DNA of 64,000 bases from Carboxylicivirga fragile (lineage in GTDB: Bacteria; Bacteroidota; Bacteroidia; Bacteroidales; Marinilabiliaceae). Every line of letters begins with the position of its first letter. Within the stretch, counting starts at the first letter, position 1. The notes under the pieces are model-generated. The model made no database searches, was not told the origin of the DNA, and saw only the letters and a list, made by a program, of their open reading frames with translations. Positions 53,309 through 62,990 of the stretch are shown in pieces. The stretch is from contig JAFMVD010000012.1 in the NCBI GenBank assembly GCA_025499625.1, forward strand, positions 1 to 64,000, given 5' to 3'. The position numbers and the translations under genes are program-made.

Positions 53309-53950
53309 TTAAAGTTTTAAATATCCAATAAAATCAAGTTGATCACTGGCTGCCATTCCATTGGGATTACAACCAGGTAATCCTTCGGGTATGTCCAAAC
53401 CTAAGTCTTCGTAATGCGTAAGCCAGGCCTCGTGAAAGGAATCGGTAGCCGGATTAATAAAAGTCATTGGCTCCATTTTGAAAAGACTATCCTGTGCAAA
53501 TAACTCATAGACAAACTCAGAACAATAATACCCTTCACTTTCGAGGATATAGGTATAGTCGTAAGCTTGTCCTTCTAATTCCTTTGCTTTTTTTAATGCC
53601 TCCACTATGGATGTCTGTGTAATTGTTTTTGCCCGATATTGACCTACTACAAGAGAATCCATTTTTTCCGAATCAACAAACTGAGCTAAAGTTTCACAAA
53701 CAACGCCTTTTTTAGGTGCTGCATGCCACACCATAACTTCTCCATCTAACATTTCAACCACACCAACATGTGTATAGTGATGATCTAATCCGGTTTGCGT
53801 AACCGCATCAATGGCCGACGACAAACTACCATTTTGCTTGCCTCGAAATAGAATATCGCCAGTTTTTAAATTCGATGGAGCATTACAAGCCATTATTAAT
53901 TGTATTACCAAAAGAGTAAATAAAGCTTTAAAAAAAATTCCTTTAAACAT
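53309..53950 (-). CDS. YiiX-like permuted papain-fold (NlpC/P60-superfamily) lipoprotein
   Basis: The 213-residue protein has a lipobox-like LIMACNAPS and the circularly permuted NlpC/P60 fold. LKTGDILFRGKQNGSLSSAI leads to the catalytic His in YTHVGVVEMLDGE, and the Cys lies near the C-terminus in YYCSEFVYELFAQD. This matches the YiiX/YebB-type family of amidases or peptidases. The substrate, possibly a cell-wall peptide or lipid amide, is unknown. Confidence 0.87.
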   Translation of the reverse strand: MFKGIFFKALFTLLVIQLIMACNAPSNLKTGDILFRGKQNGSLSSAIDAVTQTGLDHHYTHVGVVEMLDGEVMVWHAAPKKGVVCETLAQFVDSEKMDSLVVGQYRAKTITQTSIVEALKKAKELEGQAYDYTYILESEGYYCSEFVYELFAQDSLFKMEPMTFINPATDSFHEAWLTHYEDLGLDIPEGLPGCNPNGMAASDQLDFIGYLKL

Positions 53951-54192
53951 TCTTCATTAAATATTAAGTCGGCATTAAAGATAGGTGCTCTTTTTAATGC
54001 ATCATAATTACAATTGTGAGACAATGATTACAACATGCACATCTTACATATTAAAACACTGTTAATTAAACTCTTTTGAAACAAAAGATCAAACTGAAAT
54101 AATATTTTTATTGCAAGAAAATGTACAAATCTTAATACTAATCTCGAATTGAATCAGATAAAATAAACCAATTCAAACTAAAAAAAACAACT

Positions 54193-55254
54193 ATGAAACT
54201 TAAGCTAACCATTGTCTTATCTATTTTGTTTATTACTGTGCAGGCCAAAGAAATTAGTGCAGAGAAATCAAACCTTACTAATGGACTGTTTATTGCCGCT
54301 CCTGAATCACAGCACATTGATCTTTTTATAGACTTCATCAACAAAGATTTAAAAAAGCATGCAATTAACAAGCTCGTCCTTAGCATTGATTATAATTACC
54401 AATTTAAATCTTATCCAAAGCTTTCGAACGACAATGCATTGTCAGAGAAAGAACTCAAATTAATAGCTACAACCTGTAGGGAAAATAACATTGAACTTAT
54501 ACCTCACTTCAATCTTTTAGGGCATCAGTCATGGGCTGAAAATGTGTCCAACCTTCTTAGAGAATATCCACAATTTGACGAGACTCCACACATCAAGATG
54601 CCAGAAAAATATACTTGGCCAAATTCTGACAATCTATTATGTAAGAGCTATTGCACTAATCATCCAGAGGTACACAGAATAGTATTTAGCCTCATTAAAG
54701 AACTTATAGAAACTTGTAAATCCTCTAGTTTTCACGTTGGCCTAGATTTAGTATTGTATATTGGAGATGAGCATTGCAAACGTTGTAAGGAACACAAGCA
54801 GGAGGATCTATATGCCGATGAAATTAATAGAATTTATAGTTTCTTATCAGATAATGAATGCCAAATGTGGATGTGGGGAGATCGTCTTCTGAACAGAAGT
54901 AGCTTTGGTTTAAACGAGTTTGAAGGTGCAGGCTCTTCTATTTATAAAGCAATCGACAAACTTCCCAAAGAAATTGTTATTTGCGATTGGCACTACAAAA
55001 ATGCAGATCCAAGTTCAGTTTATTTCGCCAGCAATGGTTTTGATGTATACACTTGTCAGTGGGATAATCCCGAAATTGCTGTTCAACAAAAATTAATGCT
55101 TGATATATTAAGCAAGCATTCATCCAAAACGCTTGCTCCTCACTTTAAAGGCATGATCCATACGGTGTGGTCTCCTGCTCATGTTTTTATAAATAATTTA
55201 AGAAATAATTCAAGCGAAGACAAATGTGTGCAAAGCTTCTTAGCGATATTTTAA
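54193..55254 (+). CDS. Secreted TIM-barrel protein, GH20-like
   Basis: The 353-residue protein has a signal peptide (ending TVQAKEIS). A barrel follows with GH20-type elements: LSEKELKLIATTCRENNIEL, LIPHFNLLGHQSW (the GH20 HxxxxGHxxW barrel strand) and the active-site strand HVGLDLVLYIGDEHC. In classical hexosaminidases that strand reads HxGGDE; here GLD and GDE occur 7 residues apart, so the catalytic pair is shifted or lost. CRRC-like zinc ligands (HCKRCKEH) follow. It is shorter than typical GH20 proteins and lacks the N-terminal domain. Hexosaminidase activity is uncertain. Confidence 0.65.
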   Translation: MKLKLTIVLSILFITVQAKEISAEKSNLTNGLFIAAPESQHIDLFIDFINKDLKKHAINKLVLSIDYNYQFKSYPKLSNDNALSEKELKLIATTCRENNIELIPHFNLLGHQSWAENVSNLLREYPQFDETPHIKMPEKYTWPNSDNLLCKSYCTNHPEVHRIVFSLIKELIETCKSSSFHVGLDLVLYIGDEHCKRCKEHKQEDLYADEINRIYSFLSDNECQMWMWGDRLLNRSSFGLNEFEGAGSSIYKAIDKLPKEIVICDWHYKNADPSSVYFASNGFDVYTCQWDNPEIAVQQKLMLDILSKHSSKTLAPHFKGMIHTVWSPAHVFINNLRNNSSEDKCVQSFLAIF

Positions 55255-55263
55255 TAATGATGT

Positions 55264-55521
55264 TTACTTAAAATCAATTGAGATAGTTATAGGCTTAGTG
55301 CTATTGTTGTTCATCATAAATCGAAGTTTAGAAACTGTCTTGGATTTAATTTCGGAAAGCCACTTTTGAAGTGGCTTTCCCTTTGCCAAACCATTGATAT
55401 CAACCACTTCGAGTAAAACATCCATACAAGAAGGACGCGAAACACTTAGTTTAATCCACTTCACACCTTGCGGCACTTCTATTTCTGCATTCCTATTTTG
55501 AACATCTAAATTTATCACCAT
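55264..55521 (-). CDS. Small protein of unknown function
   Basis: The 85-residue protein (VINLDVQNRNAEIEVPQGVK onward) looks like a small beta-sandwich. No signal peptide or motif is seen. It follows the helical-repeat protein gene by 12 bases on the minus strand and probably shares its transcript; it ends 9 bases from the convergent GH20-like gene. Confidence 0.65.
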   Translation of the reverse strand: MVINLDVQNRNAEIEVPQGVKWIKLSVSRPSCMDVLLEVVDINGLAKGKPLQKWLSEIKSKTVSKLRFMMNNNSTKPITISIDFK

Positions 55522-55533
55522 AAGGACACAAAC

Positions 55534-57048
55534 TTAGTAAATAGATATTAAATCGAGTAGCACGTTATAAGCATCCTCTTTGAGTAATTTTGACTTTAAC
55601 CAAGCATAATAAACCGAAGCATGTAAATCCTCTTCTTCTATTGGCTGCCAATTAAAAGCCTGTTCCACCTCATCGTAGAATATCTTCTGATCGGATACCT
55701 CAGGATCCCCAATCACTTTGGCAACCAGCTTAATAAAAACTGCGACTCGTTGAAAACGCACATCACTTTCAAATAAATCCTTCTGACGCAATAGTGATCT
55801 GACTCGATTCGATGCAATGTCGTCATGTCCAAGCTCATGTTGAATGTAAACATCTAATAAATCCTTCTTTAAAACCCATTCAACACCGGCCACCTTAGTG
55901 CACCAAGTATTTGAATGGCCAATTGATGACAAAACTCTGGCGGCTTCTTTATAATCCTTATTAAAAAAATGGTAGATGGCCTGATTCAACTTTAAGTTAA
56001 GCACATCTTCAGGTTGAATATTGAGTTTCTCCGTAAAAGTGGCATCGGCAATACGAATAGCTTCATGCAGATTACCGGTAAAAAATCGATTGGCACAATA
56101 CAATTGGGTTACACGAGGTAAGAGTCGCACATACTCCGTTTTAACAAGCGTTCGCAAGTTCTCTCTCAGCTTTTTCAAATATTGAAAAGAGTCAGCAAAC
56201 TTTTTGTTACGAAATAATGTATGGGCAACCATATACTGCAAACGCACCATATAAAGTTGATTATTCTTGGTCAGATCCACCTTCCCTTCCAATTCATTAT
56301 AATAACCTAACAACAATGGCTCTAAATGATAGTAGTCTTTATTTCGAGCTGCCGCGCTTCTTAGTATCGTCATTATTTTATAAACAACAGATGGTCTGTT
56401 CGAAAGCGCCTTATTTAATTCGTATACTTCGAATATTCGTTCCAGCTCCTGACTTATGTTGGCATCTCCTCGATAAGACGTTTTAGCTTCCTTGATACGG
56501 TGTTTAATAATCTTATAAGCGGTGTCGGCGTTCTCATCTTCAACGGCCAAACTCAAATAGTTCTGTTTCCGAGTCAATAAATCATCAATGGAGACTTTTA
56601 AATCAAGTAAAGGCATATCAAGCTGCAAACCAACAATGTTATTGGCCAATGCAAACTGCTCGGCACGCACCGCCATTTGTTCTGCTTTGCACAAGTATTT
56701 CCAAGCTGGCTTCATAATATTGTATTCCATGAGGTACTTGCCCATACTTACCAATGCCGAAATTTGAGTCTCTGATGTATAATCGCTTTTAATCTGCTTC
56801 TGATAGATGTAATCGCTTAGATGCTTCATCAACTTTTTACGCAAAGCATGGTATGCTTCTTTATTGCCATTAGGATAAATCTCAAGAAGCACTGAATTAC
56901 CATTCATCTCGCCTCGTTTATACAACAAATTGAAAAGTTGCAAATCCTTTCTACCATCTTTCATTTTAAGTCGATGGATAAATGCAGAAAAATCTGTCAC
57001 ATCATTTTTAGAGAATGTCTTTATGATTTGCACTAAGGTATCAGCCAT
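55534..57048 (-). CDS. Helical-repeat (TPR-like) protein of unknown function
   Basis: I start at the ATG at 57048 (504 residues, MADTLVQIIKTFSKNDVTDF); the longer in-frame reading runs through the promoter region. The whole protein is helical with short repeating units, for example LYVQ-type YMVAHTLFRNKKFADSFQYL and LNQAIYHFFNKDYKEAARVL, which look like tetratricopeptide repeats. No membrane segment. Such proteins are typical cytoplasmic scaffolds in Bacteroidota. The role is unknown. Confidence 0.75.
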   Translation of the reverse strand: MADTLVQIIKTFSKNDVTDFSAFIHRLKMKDGRKDLQLFNLLYKRGEMNGNSVLLEIYPNGNKEAYHALRKKLMKHLSDYIYQKQIKSDYTSETQISALVSMGKYLMEYNIMKPAWKYLCKAEQMAVRAEQFALANNIVGLQLDMPLLDLKVSIDDLLTRKQNYLSLAVEDENADTAYKIIKHRIKEAKTSYRGDANISQELERIFEVYELNKALSNRPSVVYKIMTILRSAAARNKDYYHLEPLLLGYYNELEGKVDLTKNNQLYMVRLQYMVAHTLFRNKKFADSFQYLKKLRENLRTLVKTEYVRLLPRVTQLYCANRFFTGNLHEAIRIADATFTEKLNIQPEDVLNLKLNQAIYHFFNKDYKEAARVLSSIGHSNTWCTKVAGVEWVLKKDLLDVYIQHELGHDDIASNRVRSLLRQKDLFESDVRFQRVAVFIKLVAKVIGDPEVSDQKIFYDEVEQAFNWQPIEEEDLHASVYYAWLKSKLLKEDAYNVLLDLISIY

Positions 57049-57052
57049 TATT

Positions 57053-57130
57053 AAAAGTCCGTTTGATTTACAATAAACTCTTATTAAAATGGCAATATAG
57101 GATAATTTAATCATTTTCAAAAGTCCGTTT
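57053..57130. repeat. Pair of direct repeats between divergent genes
   Basis: AAAAGTCCGTTT occurs exactly at 57053-57064 and 57119-57130, 66 bases apart. The first lies 5 bases before the ATG of the helical-repeat gene. The second is followed by GTTTAC and GTAAAC arms (57127-57151). Possibly operator copies for the divergent promoters. Confidence 0.4.
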
Positions 57131-57144
57131 ACACTACTTCTTGG

Positions 57145-57177
57145 TTTGTAAACAACTATCAACACTAGCTATGTTTG
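57145..57177 (+). promoter_or_regulatory. Putative promoter of the DUF2339 gene
   Basis: TTTG at 57145-57148, a 21-base spacer and TATGTTTG at 57170-57177 fit the Bacteroidota promoter, 39 bases before the ATG. Confidence 0.5.
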
Positions 57178-57215
57178 CACTGTCAATATTAATATTTAAC
57201 CCAAAATAAATAATC

Positions 57216-58808
57216 ATGTTTGACTTAATTAAGAAACATTGGATTACATCTTTAGGAATTTTGTTTCTGTTTTCAGCATTTACTTATTTCCTAAAAATGG
57301 CCTTCGAGAATGGCTGGTTCCCTCCCGAAATCAGAGTGCTATCCGGGTTTGCTCTTGGTATCACCCTGCTTTTTACAGGATACAGTTATTATCGAAAAGA
57401 CAAATTGTACACCTGTCAAGTGTTGGCCGGTACCGGCATGAGCGCCATTTATGCCACGTTCAGTTATGTGGCCTTCAGTAACGATCTTAACTGGCCTTAC
57501 AACGTCATGTTAATTTCCGTACTTGCCTTGACAGCCTTAACAACCTTGGTTAGCTACAAACAGAATTTACGTGGCCTTATCTTCATCAGTATTCTTGGCG
57601 GCTTGCTTTCTCCCATATTAATGAAAGCCAAACCAGAACACGACATGGTTCTTTTTGGATACGTTTTTATCCTTACCATAGGCGCCTTGTATGTAAGTAT
57701 TTCAAAGAAATGGCAAGAACTACGCATCATGACCTTTATAGCTACCGTGCTGGTTTACGCAACTTACTATATCTATTTCGATCCTGATTCATGGGGAAAA
57801 CCTTTTTTCTATGCAGCATCTCTTTTTGTTACCTATATGGCAGGAATCATATTTGCTTCACACAAAGAAAAAGACCAATTTACTGGTTGGAACCTCTATC
57901 TAAGTTTGGTAAATGCCATGTTATTTATCTTTTGGTCCATCTTCATATTAGGAAGTTTCTCAATCACTTTTACAGTGCCACTGCTAATAGTTGGCTTCAC
58001 CTTTATGATCGTATCCGTATTTGTATACCTTCTTTCAGGAAAGAATATTTTCCCAGGCTTAATATATGTTTGTCTGGGTCTGGTATTATTTGCCATATCT
58101 GCTGCCAACATTAAACCAATGTCGATAAACGGAATGGAATATGTGGTAACCACATTACTATGGTTCTTAGTTGTAAGCGGAACCTACTCCATAAGTCATT
58201 TTGTAAAATCATTTGAATTACGATATGTGAGTTATGGTGCCTGGGTATTATTAATTATTTATTGGTTTACTGTAGCCTGGGATGTGCAATGGATCGAATT
58301 ATTCGGTTTAAAGTTTGTACCATTCTTAAACGCAGGTGCACTTACGTGGATGTTATTAGCAGGCTTTGGATTTTTCATTGCAAAAAAAGAGCAGACCGAT
58401 CTACCTGTTTTGAGTAATATATTTGCCATTGTGGCCAATATCATTGTTGCCGGTCTAATTACCATACAGATTAAAAACATCTGGCTAGCCTACGACATCA
58501 ATAATTTCAGCAGACCTTTGGCCATCTCAATTTCATACATCGTATATGCCTTATTGATTTTCCTATGGGGATCACACACTAAGGCTATTTCATTCCGAAT
58601 TATGGGAACCATTGTTTTGTTGATTACTTCGATTAAAGTATTCTTCTGGGACTTATCAGGAACTGCCAATGTAAGTAAAATGATTTTCCTTGTTATAATC
58701 GGCTTATTAACCTTGGCCATAGCACATATCAATAAGAAGTGGTTAGAAAAAGAAGAAGGCAACAAAACACTAAAAACACCACCTTCAGTTGAAGAAAGCA
58801 ATACTTAA
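57216..58808 (+). CDS. DUF2339 polytopic membrane protein
   Basis: The 530-residue protein has about 14 transmembrane helices and is the DUF2339 type: WITSLGILFLFSAFTYFLKM, then RVLSGFALGITLLFTGYSYY and VLAGTGMSAIYATFSYVAF, which is the most conserved block. Function is unknown. The usual long N-terminal soluble region is missing, so this is a short version. Confidence 0.87.
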   Translation: MFDLIKKHWITSLGILFLFSAFTYFLKMAFENGWFPPEIRVLSGFALGITLLFTGYSYYRKDKLYTCQVLAGTGMSAIYATFSYVAFSNDLNWPYNVMLISVLALTALTTLVSYKQNLRGLIFISILGGLLSPILMKAKPEHDMVLFGYVFILTIGALYVSISKKWQELRIMTFIATVLVYATYYIYFDPDSWGKPFFYAASLFVTYMAGIIFASHKEKDQFTGWNLYLSLVNAMLFIFWSIFILGSFSITFTVPLLIVGFTFMIVSVFVYLLSGKNIFPGLIYVCLGLVLFAISAANIKPMSINGMEYVVTTLLWFLVVSGTYSISHFVKSFELRYVSYGAWVLLIIYWFTVAWDVQWIELFGLKFVPFLNAGALTWMLLAGFGFFIAKKEQTDLPVLSNIFAIVANIIVAGLITIQIKNIWLAYDINNFSRPLAISISYIVYALLIFLWGSHTKAISFRIMGTIVLLITSIKVFFWDLSGTANVSKMIFLVIIGLLTLAIAHINKKWLEKEEGNKTLKTPPSVEESNT

Positions 58809-58894
58809 GTGGTAAAAGCGTACTTGTTTAATTGGTTATTATATATTTGTATATAAGAGTTTATAAAAAGTATTTTTGAACAAACTTAATACTC

Positions 58895-58948
58895 ACCCCT
58901 AAATCCCCTAAAGGGGAGGCTCAGGTCCCCTTTAGGGGATTTAGGGGT
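58895..58948. repeat. Perfect 23-bp palindromic repeat (CCCCTAAA type)
   Basis: Bases 58895-58917 pair perfectly with 58926-58948 around an 8-base centre. Inner CCCCTAAAGGGG sub-palindromes are present in each arm, so each arm can also fold by itself. It sits 40 bases before the MFS gene ATG in its leader. A degenerate relative lies at the start of the window. Confidence 0.85.
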
Positions 58949-58988
58949 TTTAAAATCACGTATAAGGTAAGTATATAAAACATAGGCC

Positions 58989-60224
58989 ATGGAAAAGTCA
59001 AAATTCAGGTGGATACCATTATTTATCACCAACTTCTTAGGTGTTCTCAACGACAATTACCTGAAATACCTCATCTTATTTATAGGTACAACATGGCTAT
59101 CGAAAGATAACGAGTCCATCATCATTATGCTTGCATCTGGCTTATTTGTTATTCCCTACATTCTGTTTTCACCTCTTGCAGGCAAGTTAGCTCGCGATCA
59201 TTCCAAGGCTAAGATTATTCAAAAGGCTAAATTGTATGAGATACCTATCATGATTATTGCATCCATTGGATTTGTTATTCACAACATACCAGTTGCCATG
59301 ATTGGAATATTTCTGATGGGCTTGCAAAGTGCTTTATTTTCGCCAGCTAAGTATGGTATTATTCGCGACATAGGAGGAAAAGAAGGAATCCCATATGGTA
59401 CTGGTGCCATGGAAATGTTGACTTTCTTAGGTGTGCTAATTGGGACCTTTGCAGCAGGTGTTGTTTCTGACTTTTCAAATTCAGATCAGTGGGGACCCTA
59501 CCAAATAATTATCGTTTGCAGCACCATAATACTTTTTGCCTTGATTGGCTGGTTGACTAGCCTTAAGATTAATCCCAAGGAATCCGCACCAAATGAAGAA
59601 GAGCATACATCTCTTAATCCCTTTGTCTTTATGCGCAATTCCTATATATGGAGCAAGCAAATCAAAGGATTAAACATAGTCATTTTTGGATTGGCAACCT
59701 TTTGGGCCATTGGTTCATTAATACAGATGAATGTAATTCCACATTGCCGAAGTGTTTTAAATCTTTCGGATACAGCTACCGGAACCATTATGGCATTAGT
59801 TGCCATTGGCATTGGAGCTGGGTGTTATGTTACAGGTGTAATATCAAACCATAAACTTAAGATGTACCTTGTTCCCATTGGCGGATTCGGTATGGGAATT
59901 AGTGTTTCTTTAATATTCCTACTAAATCCATCAACAGTGTGGTTTACCATACTTATAATTCTCACTGCTTTTTTCGCAGGAATATTTAAGATCCCGTTAA
60001 ATGCATTTATCCAATCAAAGGTAGAAGGACGAAAGTTAGGACTTATACTGGCCTACAATAATCTGGTTCTGTTTTCTTTCATTTTGGTGGCAGCAGGTAT
60101 CTTTGGTTATGTTGAAACTAAAACAGATTCTCTCATGGTTTTTGCAACCATTGCAATTATTATTTGGGCCATAACAATTATTACCTGGTTGAAAATACCA
60201 GGTGCCAATAAACGAACTAAGTAA
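58989..60224 (+). CDS. MFS transporter, LplT-like lysophospholipid flippase candidate
   Basis: The 411-residue protein has twelve helices and an LplT-type start (WIPLFITNFLGVLNDNYLKY). An MFS motif lies near GLQSALFSPAKYGIIRDIGG, the signature of this subfamily. In enterobacteria LplT moves lysophospholipids across the inner membrane to Aas. Here the acyltransferase/acyl-ACP synthetase gene begins 64 bases downstream, which supports that role strongly. Confidence 0.85.
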   Translation: MEKSKFRWIPLFITNFLGVLNDNYLKYLILFIGTTWLSKDNESIIIMLASGLFVIPYILFSPLAGKLARDHSKAKIIQKAKLYEIPIMIIASIGFVIHNIPVAMIGIFLMGLQSALFSPAKYGIIRDIGGKEGIPYGTGAMEMLTFLGVLIGTFAAGVVSDFSNSDQWGPYQIIIVCSTIILFALIGWLTSLKINPKESAPNEEEHTSLNPFVFMRNSYIWSKQIKGLNIVIFGLATFWAIGSLIQMNVIPHCRSVLNLSDTATGTIMALVAIGIGAGCYVTGVISNHKLKMYLVPIGGFGMGISVSLIFLLNPSTVWFTILIILTAFFAGIFKIPLNAFIQSKVEGRKLGLILAYNNLVLFSFILVAAGIFGYVETKTDSLMVFATIAIIIWAITIITWLKIPGANKRTK

Positions 60225-60288
60225 AATATTGTTATTATTTAGGCAAACGAATAGAGCATGTGCGCATTCTGGATTAAATTATTTGATT

Positions 60289-62961
60289 ATGAAACAACAT
60301 CACCCCATTATAATACAAGTTGCTAAAATATTCTTTAGCTTCATTAGAGTACTGCTAAGTCTTCGCTACAAGGTGGAAGTAAAAGGTGGTGATGAGCTTC
60401 GTAAAGACAATGTCAAATTTCTATTGCCCAACCACCAGGCCATAATGGATCCTGTCCTTTTGTTTGCACATTTATATAAATACACAACCGCTGTTCCTGT
60501 TGTAACGGCTACTTATTACGACATGCCAGTTGCAAAAACAATGTTCTCGGCATGGGGAACTGTTCGGGTTAGTGATTTGGAATCAGGCAGTAGAAATACC
60601 AACGTACTAGATCAAGTGGTAGGTTCAGTTAAGAAGGGTTTTGAATTAAAGAAGAACATCGTACTTTATCCAAGCGGACAAATTGCTGGCCAGGGCTATG
60701 AGAAAATATTTAATAAGCAGAGTGCCTATAAAATAGTTAAGGACCTTCCCGAAAATGTGGAAGTTATTGCGGTTCGAATTAATGGCCTTTGGGGAAGTCG
60801 TTGGTCGCGTGCGTGGGCTGGCAAGTCACCCAACTTCGTAACAACACTTCTGAAGTGTATGGGCATTATATTAGTAAACCTGATCATATTATCGCCGCGC
60901 CGAAAAATTAAGATCGAAATAGAAAACATAACAACACAGGCTAAAAAGAAAAGTACAGGCGACAGAACTGAGTTTAACCAGTATCTGGAAAATGTATACA
61001 ATGTACATGGTTCGGAGCCAGTTAATTTTTTAAAATACTACTTTTTTTCACCCCAATTAAAAAGAAGCTTGCCTGAACGCATTGCTGGTTCTGAAGAAGA
61101 TGCAACAAGCCAGACATCAGATATGGCAACTGAAGACATACCCAATGATGTACTAAAATTAGTAAAGCTGTGTATTGCAGAAAAGCTCGAGATAACTTCA
61201 GAAGAGATCAAACAAAGTGATTTCTTACAGTTAGATCTAGGGGCAGACTCATTGAATATGGTTGAAATATTATCGGAGATTGAGAATAATTTTCCTACAT
61301 TCTCTGCGCCTCAAATCAATGAGATAAAAACAGTTGCAGATGTTTGCCTGGCTGCCATGGGACAATTCAAAACTGCAATGGATCTACCAAGTTCAAACTT
61401 ACAACAACCCTTATCCGCTATTCACGACTTATACATTGATGATAAAAAAAGCATTACCGAATTACTAAAAATGGTAATGTCCTCAAACACATCTGATCCG
61501 TTTGTATACGATGCAATGTTAGGGTCAACTAATCGAAAAACTTTCTTCCTGAAAGCATGCGTTGTTTCTGAATTCTTAAAAGATGAGATAAAGGAAAAAC
61601 ACGTGGGTATAATGTTGCCAGCTTTGCAAAGCACCACCCTATTGATTGCAGCCTGTTATCTGGCCGGAAAAATACCCGTAATGCTTAACTGGACAGTTGG
61701 TAATAAGGTACTGGAACATTGTATCGAAACGAGTCAGATAACAAAAATACTTTCGGCTGGCACTTTTATTGACAAAGTAAAAGAACTGCTTCCTGACTCC
61801 ATACACTCTAAACTTATATTACTGGAGAAAAAAGTGCCTACACTTGGACTTGGCATCAAATTAAAAGGTGCTCTCAAATCGAAACTACCATTCTTAATCA
61901 AAAACCCTAAGTTAGATGATACGGCGGTTGTTTTATTTACCTCTGGAAGTGAAACCATGCCCAAAGCAGTTCCGCTATCACACAAAAACATAGTGAGCGA
62001 TTTGGCAGCCGTATTCAACCTTGTTGATTTAAGCAATAACGAAACATTTTTATCCTTCTTACCCCCATTCCATAGCTTTGGATTTACCGTACTCAGCATT
62101 TTACCATTGATAAGTGGTGTAAAAACGGCCTACACGCCCAATCCTACAGATGCACGTGAAGTGATTAGAGTTCTCAAGCATGTTCAAGCCAATTTATTAA
62201 TTGGCACACCTAGTTTCTTAAAGTTGCTACTTTCAGAGAGTTCTTCCTATCATTTAAAATCAGTTCATTACGCCATATCTGGAGCCGAAGCAATGCCAGC
62301 ATCTCTAAAAAAGCAATTTGAAGAGATGACTAACAACGCGCTAATACTAGAAGGTTATGGCATTACCGAATGTGCTCCTGTGCTTTCTCTTAATCCAAGA
62401 GAAAAACAGAAACTAAATAGTGTTGGTAAATTATTACCTGGCATTGAAGGAATTATTTTGGATCCGGAAACCAGCGCACCTAAGGACGTTGGACAACCCG
62501 GAATGATATACGTATCTGGCCCTAATGTATTTGATGGTTACATCAACAACGAAGATCTAAAACCATTCAAAACCATCAATGGCAAACGTTTTTACAAAAC
62601 AGGTGATCTTGGTTATTTCGATGATGAAGGCTTTTTATTTATTACCGGTCGTTTAAAACGATTCATTAAAATAGCAGGCGAAATGATTAGTTTACCATTT
62701 ATTGAGAAAGTATTACTCGAAAAATATGGTGAAGAAGACAAGCAAGTATTAGCCGTAGAGGGCAGCGACAAAACAACGCCAGCTCAGATTGTTTTATTCA
62801 CTTCAAAAAACATCAACTTAAAGGAAGCTAACGAGCATTTATTAGCCAATGGCATTGCAGCTATTGCAAAAATAAAAACGATTGAAACTATTGACGAAAT
62901 ACCTGTACTTGGAACAGGAAAAGTAAATTACAAAGTACTTAAAGCTTTAATTGAAAATTAA
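60289..62961 (+). CDS. PlsC acyltransferase - ACP - acyl-ACP synthetase fusion (Aas-like)
   Basis: Starting at the ATG at 60289 (890 residues), the protein has three parts. First is a PlsC-type acyltransferase domain with HX4D motif in NHQAIMD (His49, Asp54) and YPSGQIAGQGYE. Second is an acyl-carrier domain at about residues 285-365 with phosphopantetheine Ser321 in LGADSLNMVE. Third is an AMP-dependent acyl-ACP synthetase (about 400-890) with VVLFTSGSETMPKAVPLS, GYGITECAP and KTGDLGYFD. It would charge free fatty acid to its own ACP and pass it to a lysophospholipid. E. coli Aas lacks the internal ACP. A longer reading from 60202 overlaps the MFS gene without RBS support. Confidence 0.9.
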   Translation: MKQHHPIIIQVAKIFFSFIRVLLSLRYKVEVKGGDELRKDNVKFLLPNHQAIMDPVLLFAHLYKYTTAVPVVTATYYDMPVAKTMFSAWGTVRVSDLESGSRNTNVLDQVVGSVKKGFELKKNIVLYPSGQIAGQGYEKIFNKQSAYKIVKDLPENVEVIAVRINGLWGSRWSRAWAGKSPNFVTTLLKCMGIILVNLIILSPRRKIKIEIENITTQAKKKSTGDRTEFNQYLENVYNVHGSEPVNFLKYYFFSPQLKRSLPERIAGSEEDATSQTSDMATEDIPNDVLKLVKLCIAEKLEITSEEIKQSDFLQLDLGADSLNMVEILSEIENNFPTFSAPQINEIKTVADVCLAAMGQFKTAMDLPSSNLQQPLSAIHDLYIDDKKSITELLKMVMSSNTSDPFVYDAMLGSTNRKTFFLKACVVSEFLKDEIKEKHVGIMLPALQSTTLLIAACYLAGKIPVMLNWTVGNKVLEHCIETSQITKILSAGTFIDKVKELLPDSIHSKLILLEKKVPTLGLGIKLKGALKSKLPFLIKNPKLDDTAVVLFTSGSETMPKAVPLSHKNIVSDLAAVFNLVDLSNNETFLSFLPPFHSFGFTVLSILPLISGVKTAYTPNPTDAREVIRVLKHVQANLLIGTPSFLKLLLSESSSYHLKSVHYAISGAEAMPASLKKQFEEMTNNALILEGYGITECAPVLSLNPREKQKLNSVGKLLPGIEGIILDPETSAPKDVGQPGMIYVSGPNVFDGYINNEDLKPFKTINGKRFYKTGDLGYFDDEGFLFITGRLKRFIKIAGEMISLPFIEKVLLEKYGEEDKQVLAVEGSDKTTPAQIVLFTSKNINLKEANEHLLANGIAAIAKIKTIETIDEIPVLGTGKVNYKVLKALIEN

Positions 62962-62990
62962 CAAATCGGCACATTTTCAAATTGAATTTC

